NCBI RefSeq assembly: GCF_900115775.1
Contig: NZ_FOXS01000002.1
Location: 775,129-839,128 of the forward strand
Direction of reading: 5' to 3'
Source: Hymenobacter arizonensis
Lineage (GTDB): Bacteria > Bacteroidota > Bacteroidia > Cytophagales > Hymenobacteraceae
Length of the DNA stretch: 64,000 bases
Every line of letters starts with the position of its first letter. Positions within the stretch are counted from its first letter, which is position 1. The notes beneath the pieces were generated by a model, which made no database searches, was not told the origin of the DNA, and saw only the letters and a program-made list of their open reading frames with translations. A program made the position numbers and the translations under genes. Of the stretch, positions 60,815 through 64,000 are shown piece after piece.

Positions 60815-61747
60815 ATGCTCAATTCTGTTCTGGTTCACTCCCCCGCTACGCTTTCTAATCTGGGCTGCGGGTTCGATGTATTTGGCCTGGCCCTGGCTGC
60901 CCCTTACGACACCATTCGTATCCGTCGCACCGCCGAGCCGGGCGTGCGCATTCAGCACCTCGACGGCTACAACCTGCCCACCGACCCGGCCCACAACGTG
61001 GCCGGCGTGGCAATACTCTCGCTGCTGGCGGAAGTGCCCGAGCAAGTTGGGTTCGACGTAGAAATCATCAAAGGCATCAAGCCCGGCAGTGGGGTGGGGA
61101 GTAGCGCCGCGAGTGCGGCCGGTGCTGTGGTGGGCGCCAACGCATTGCTGGGCAACCGCTTCACTAAAATGCAGCTGGTTGACTTTGCCATGGCTGGCGA
61201 AATGGTGGCTTCCGGAGCCCGCCACGCCGATAATATTGCGCCCGCCATTTTCGGTGGTTTCACCGTGGTGCGCGCTCTGGAGCCGGCGCTGGATATCCTG
61301 GCCTTGCCGGCGCCGCCCCTCTGGGTGGCCGTGGTGCATCCCCAGATTGAAGTGAAAACCAGCGACTCTCGCAAGGTGCTGCCTGCGGCCGTGCCCTTGG
61401 GCCTGGCCGTGCGGCAGTGGGCCAACGTGGCCGGGCTGGTAGCCGGTTTCCTGACGGCCGACTACGACCTGATTGGCCGTTCAATGGAAGACTACATCGT
61501 GGAGCCGGCGCGGCTGCCGCTCATCCCCGGCCTGGCAGAAGCGCGCAAGCGTGCCATGGCGGTGGGCTCGATTGGAGGCGGGATTTCGGGCTCGGGGCCT
61601 TCTATTTTTATGTTGAACAAGTCGGAAGCCATTGCGCAAGCCGTTGGCACGGCGATGGGTAGCGTTTTTGCCGAACTCGGCATAGAGTTCAACACGTATG
61701 TAGGGCCCGTGGCCACCGAAGGAGCGAAGGTTGTTTCGGAAGCCTAA
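60815..61747 (+). CDS. thrB: Homoserine kinase
   Basis: 310 residues of the GHMP kinase family. It phosphorylates homoserine. The N-terminal SPATLSNLGCGFDVFGLAL and the ATP loop KPGSGVGSSAASAAGAVVG (from about residue 89) are typical, as is SIGGGISGSGPSIFML near the C-terminus. It lies 95 bases after thrA. Confidence 0.96.
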   Translation: MLNSVLVHSPATLSNLGCGFDVFGLALAAPYDTIRIRRTAEPGVRIQHLDGYNLPTDPAHNVAGVAILSLLAEVPEQVGFDVEIIKGIKPGSGVGSSAASAAGAVVGANALLGNRFTKMQLVDFAMAGEMVASGARHADNIAPAIFGGFTVVRALEPALDILALPAPPLWVAVVHPQIEVKTSDSRKVLPAAVPLGLAVRQWANVAGLVAGFLTADYDLIGRSMEDYIVEPARLPLIPGLAEARKRAMAVGSIGGGISGSGPSIFMLNKSEAIAQAVGTAMGSVFAELGIEFNTYVGPVATEGAKVVSEA

Positions 61748-61780
61748 AAAGCTTGCTGGCCCGTTGCAAGGTTTTATACA

Positions 61781-61877
61781 ACGTCATGTCGAGCGCAGCC
61801 GGGACATCCCGCTCGCTTCGTTGAATGATTGGGCTAGTGCCCCGGGCGAGATGTCCCGGCTGCGCTCGACATGATGT
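61781..61877. repeat. Intergenic inverted repeat, family A, copy 5
   Basis: ACGTCATGTCGAGCGCAGCC then GGGACATC, and GATGTCCCGGCTGCGCTCGA then CATGATGT, pair almost perfectly. The loop contains GCTCGCTTCGTTGAATGATT, the inverse of part of copy 4. It lies between thrB and thrC. Confidence 0.9.
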
Positions 61878-61910
61878 TCCTTTAGCTCACTGCTCACCGT
61901 AACTGCCCAA

Positions 61911-63209
61911 ATGAAGTACCACAGCCTCCGCCACCAGTCGCCTCCGGTTGATTTTCGCACGGCCACCGTTACCGGGCAGGCACCGGACGGCGGGCTATAT
62001 TTCCCCGAAACCATTCCGCGGTTTCAGCCGGGCTTTTTGCGGGAGCTGCGCAACCTGAGCAAGGCCACGGTGGCGCTGAACGTGATGCGGCCGTACGTGG
62101 GCACTACTATTCCGGAAAGCGACTTGCAGCGCATCTGCGCCGAGGCGGTGGACTTCGAGTTTCCGCTGGTGCCGATGGCGGGCGACATATCGGCGCTGGA
62201 GCTGTTTCACGGGCCTACACTGGCGTTTAAGGACGTGGGCGCGCGGTTCATGAGCCGCTGCCTAGGGCATTTTGCCCGGCAGGGCGACACCCCGCCCGTG
62301 ACGGTGCTGGTGGCCACTTCCGGCGATACGGGCGGCGCCGTAGCCAGCGGCTTTTTGGGCGTGCCCGGCGTGGAAGTGGTGATACTTTACCCCTCGGGCA
62401 AGGTGAGTCCGGTGCAGGAGCAGCAGCTTACCACCCTGGGCCAGAACATCACGGCGCTGGAAGTGAGCGGTACTTTCGACGACTGCCAGGCCCTAGTGAA
62501 GCAGGCGTTTCAGGACCGGGAGCTGGCGCAGCGACGCTTCCTTACCTCAGCCAACTCCATCAACGTGGCGCGCTGGCTGCCGCAGCAGATTTACTACTGC
62601 TTTGCCTGGCAACAGTGGCCCGCCGAGGCGCCCGCGCCGGTGGTGTCGGTGCCGAGCGGCAACTTTGGCAACCTGTGCGCCGGGCTGCTGGCGCAGGCAT
62701 CGGGGCTGCCGCTGGGGCATTTCATTGCCGCCTGCAATGCCAACGACCCCGTGCCGGTGTACCTGCGCACGGGCAATTACTCGCCGCGGCCGGCCGTGCC
62801 CACTTTTTCCAACGCCATGGACGTAGGCAACCCCAGCAACTTTGTGCGCGTGCTCGCGCTTTTCAACAACGACCTGGCCAAGCTGCGAGCCGCCCTCAGC
62901 GCCGACACCGTGACCGATGCCGAAACGGTGGCCGCCATGCGGGAGGTGTGGGCCCGCGAGGGCTACCTGCTGGAGCCTCACGCCGCCGTGGCCCACACGG
63001 CGTTGCGCCGCTACCAGGCCCAGGTTCCGGGCACCCAGGGACTGGTGTTAGCCACGGCTCACCCGGTTAAGTTTCCCGATGTGGTGGAGCCGATTCTGGG
63101 CCAGGCCATTCCATTGCCGGACGCGGTGGCCCAGCTGCAAAATCGCCCCAAACGAAGTGTGCCTTTGGCGGTTGATTACGAACAGCTGAAAGCCTTTCTG
63201 ATGAAATAG
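61911..63209 (+). CDS. thrC: Threonine synthase
   Basis: 432 residues. It is a PLP enzyme converting phosphohomoserine to threonine. The PLP lysine is Lys107 in HGPTLAFKDVGARF. The phosphate-binding ATSGDTGGAVA and SANSINVARWLPQ, VPSGNFGN match the family. It completes the threonine operon after thrB. The length is normal for the short bacterial form. Confidence 0.96.
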   Translation: MKYHSLRHQSPPVDFRTATVTGQAPDGGLYFPETIPRFQPGFLRELRNLSKATVALNVMRPYVGTTIPESDLQRICAEAVDFEFPLVPMAGDISALELFHGPTLAFKDVGARFMSRCLGHFARQGDTPPVTVLVATSGDTGGAVASGFLGVPGVEVVILYPSGKVSPVQEQQLTTLGQNITALEVSGTFDDCQALVKQAFQDRELAQRRFLTSANSINVARWLPQQIYYCFAWQQWPAEAPAPVVSVPSGNFGNLCAGLLAQASGLPLGHFIAACNANDPVPVYLRTGNYSPRPAVPTFSNAMDVGNPSNFVRVLALFNNDLAKLRAALSADTVTDAETVAAMREVWAREGYLLEPHAAVAHTALRRYQAQVPGTQGLVLATAHPVKFPDVVEPILGQAIPLPDAVAQLQNRPKRSVPLAVDYEQLKAFLMK

Positions 63210-63243
63210 GAACGTGGCGCAGTACGTTTGAGGTTAGTATTGC

Positions 63244-63987
63244 ATGCTCCCATTGATGTTCAATAGCATTTTTCCCTTTATTCCGGCCTCCAGAGCCGCT
63301 AAATACGTTGCCACGGGCTTTTGCCTGGCTACTGTGGCACTGGCCGCTTCGGCTTGCCGCCCCGACCAAATCGAGCACATTAAGGATACCAAGCGCATCG
63401 GCGTTGAGACCGCCAACTGGGAGGTGAAGCGCATCATGCCCAAAGACCTGCTCCGCGCCACGCGCTGGGCCGGCGATTCGCTCACGGCTACGGCCGACAC
63501 GCTGCTGCGCCGCACGCTGGCCCGCGAGCTGGCTGCGGGCGGGGTAGCCCAGGCCGCGGCCTTTTGTCGGCCCGAAACGTATCGCCTCGTCGACTCGCTG
63601 GCGGGCGTGATGAAGGCCACCCCCCGCCGCGTGAGTGCCCGGCCGCGCAACCCCGAGCACCGGGCCACCCTGACGGCCGAGCAGCTGCGCACCGACACCA
63701 CGCGCACCATCACTCGCGAGTCGCAGGAAGTGTTTTTCTACCAGCGGCCCATTGTGCTGAATAACGCGCTGTGCCTACGGTGCCATGGCGAAGTGGGCAA
63801 AGACATTGCCGCGGCCGACTACGCTTTTCTCAAAAAGCAGTTTCCGCAGGACGAGGCTACCGGCTACCGCCTGGGCCAGCAAATGGGCGCCTGGCAGATG
63901 AGCATGCGCCGCGACGGCGTGGCCGGCTTCTGGACCATGAAGACGCGCAAGAAATGGAAGGAGCACAAAATGCCGAAGCTCTTCTAA
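63244..63987 (+). CDS. DUF3365 (Tll0287-like) single-heme cytochrome, exported
   Basis: 247 residues. A hydrophobic N-terminus (about 20-35) ends in ASAC, possibly a lipobox. Near residue 178 lies one c-type heme motif, CLRCHG, preceded by VFFYQRPIVLNNA and followed by GEVGKDIAAADYAF. DUF3365 proteins bind one heme and can act as redox sensors or electron carriers. It starts 34 bases after thrC. Met5 is an alternative start. Confidence 0.82.
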   Translation: MLPLMFNSIFPFIPASRAAKYVATGFCLATVALAASACRPDQIEHIKDTKRIGVETANWEVKRIMPKDLLRATRWAGDSLTATADTLLRRTLARELAAGGVAQAAAFCRPETYRLVDSLAGVMKATPRRVSARPRNPEHRATLTAEQLRTDTTRTITRESQEVFFYQRPIVLNNALCLRCHGEVGKDIAAADYAFLKKQFPQDEATGYRLGQQMGAWQMSMRRDGVAGFWTMKTRKKWKEHKMPKLF

Positions 63988-64000
63988 TCTGAACGCAGCA

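Overview
The window looks like a chromosomal stretch of a GC-rich member of the Bacteroidota, most like Hymenobacter or a close relative (Cytophagales). The reasons are: a PorW/SprE lipoprotein and a C-terminal sorting domain of the type IX secretion system; an atp cluster in the order I-like, B, E, F, H, A, G without the beta and epsilon genes; -7 promoter boxes of the Bacteroidota form TAnnTTTG; lineage-type families (PafA phosphatase, DUF4783 beside nadC, DUF6799, GxxExxY); and little use of Shine-Dalgarno sites. No rRNA, tRNA, CRISPR array, prophage or insertion sequence was recognised.

Layout. 1-8.1 kb: a partial porW/sprE, then the divergent ATP synthase operon, closed by a strong terminator. 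8.1-17.9 kb: a stand-alone T9SS sorting-domain protein, a HAD phosphatase, alkaline phosphatase PafA, pyrophosphatase, a UbiA-like membrane protein, the NAD(P)HX repair enzyme, MsrB, L-serine dehydratase and a channel-like membrane protein. 18-24 kb: a LutB-like iron-sulfur protein, a GxxExxY protein, two paralogous M28 peptidases and IspF. 24-31.4 kb: a TetR regulator with a complete RND efflux system. 31.4-38.7 kb: an acyl-carrier-like protein with Thr at the attachment site, a YkvA-family protein, an ECF sigma factor paired with a predicted anti-sigma/trypsin fusion, a McrBC-type restriction pair and a lipoprotein. 38.8-47 kb: a 2-oxoglutarate/iron-type oxygenase, a Gly/Ser/Thr-only lipoprotein, ChrA, D-lactate dehydrogenase plus lactate permease, an acyltransferase and a DUF6799 protein. 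47.4-53 kb: CbpA/CbpM chaperones, a small secreted protein with a possible -1 frame extension, a ZIP transporter, small envelope proteins, nadC and DUF4783. 53-64 kb: gpmI, a small lipoprotein, a beta-helix lipoprotein, prfA, the threonine operon thrA-thrB-thrC and a single-heme cytochrome.

How genes work together. The atp genes build F0 and most of F1. TetR-TolC-MFP-RND form one regulated tripartite pump. The sigma factor and the membrane protease fusion look like a cell-envelope stress module. McrB and McrC form a candidate type IV restriction system. ldhA and lctP handle D-lactate formation and lactate transport, and a LutB-like oxidase component lies elsewhere in the window. thrABC converts aspartate-derived intermediates to threonine.

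The most distinctive non-coding feature is a set of intergenic inverted repeats of at least five sequence families. They sit between genes and inside operons, and one supplies the stop codon of nnr. The candidates most worth testing are the anti-sigma/trypsin fusion, the McrB with a variant nucleotide-specificity motif, the Thr-bearing carrier protein, the sorting domain without cargo, and these repeat families.
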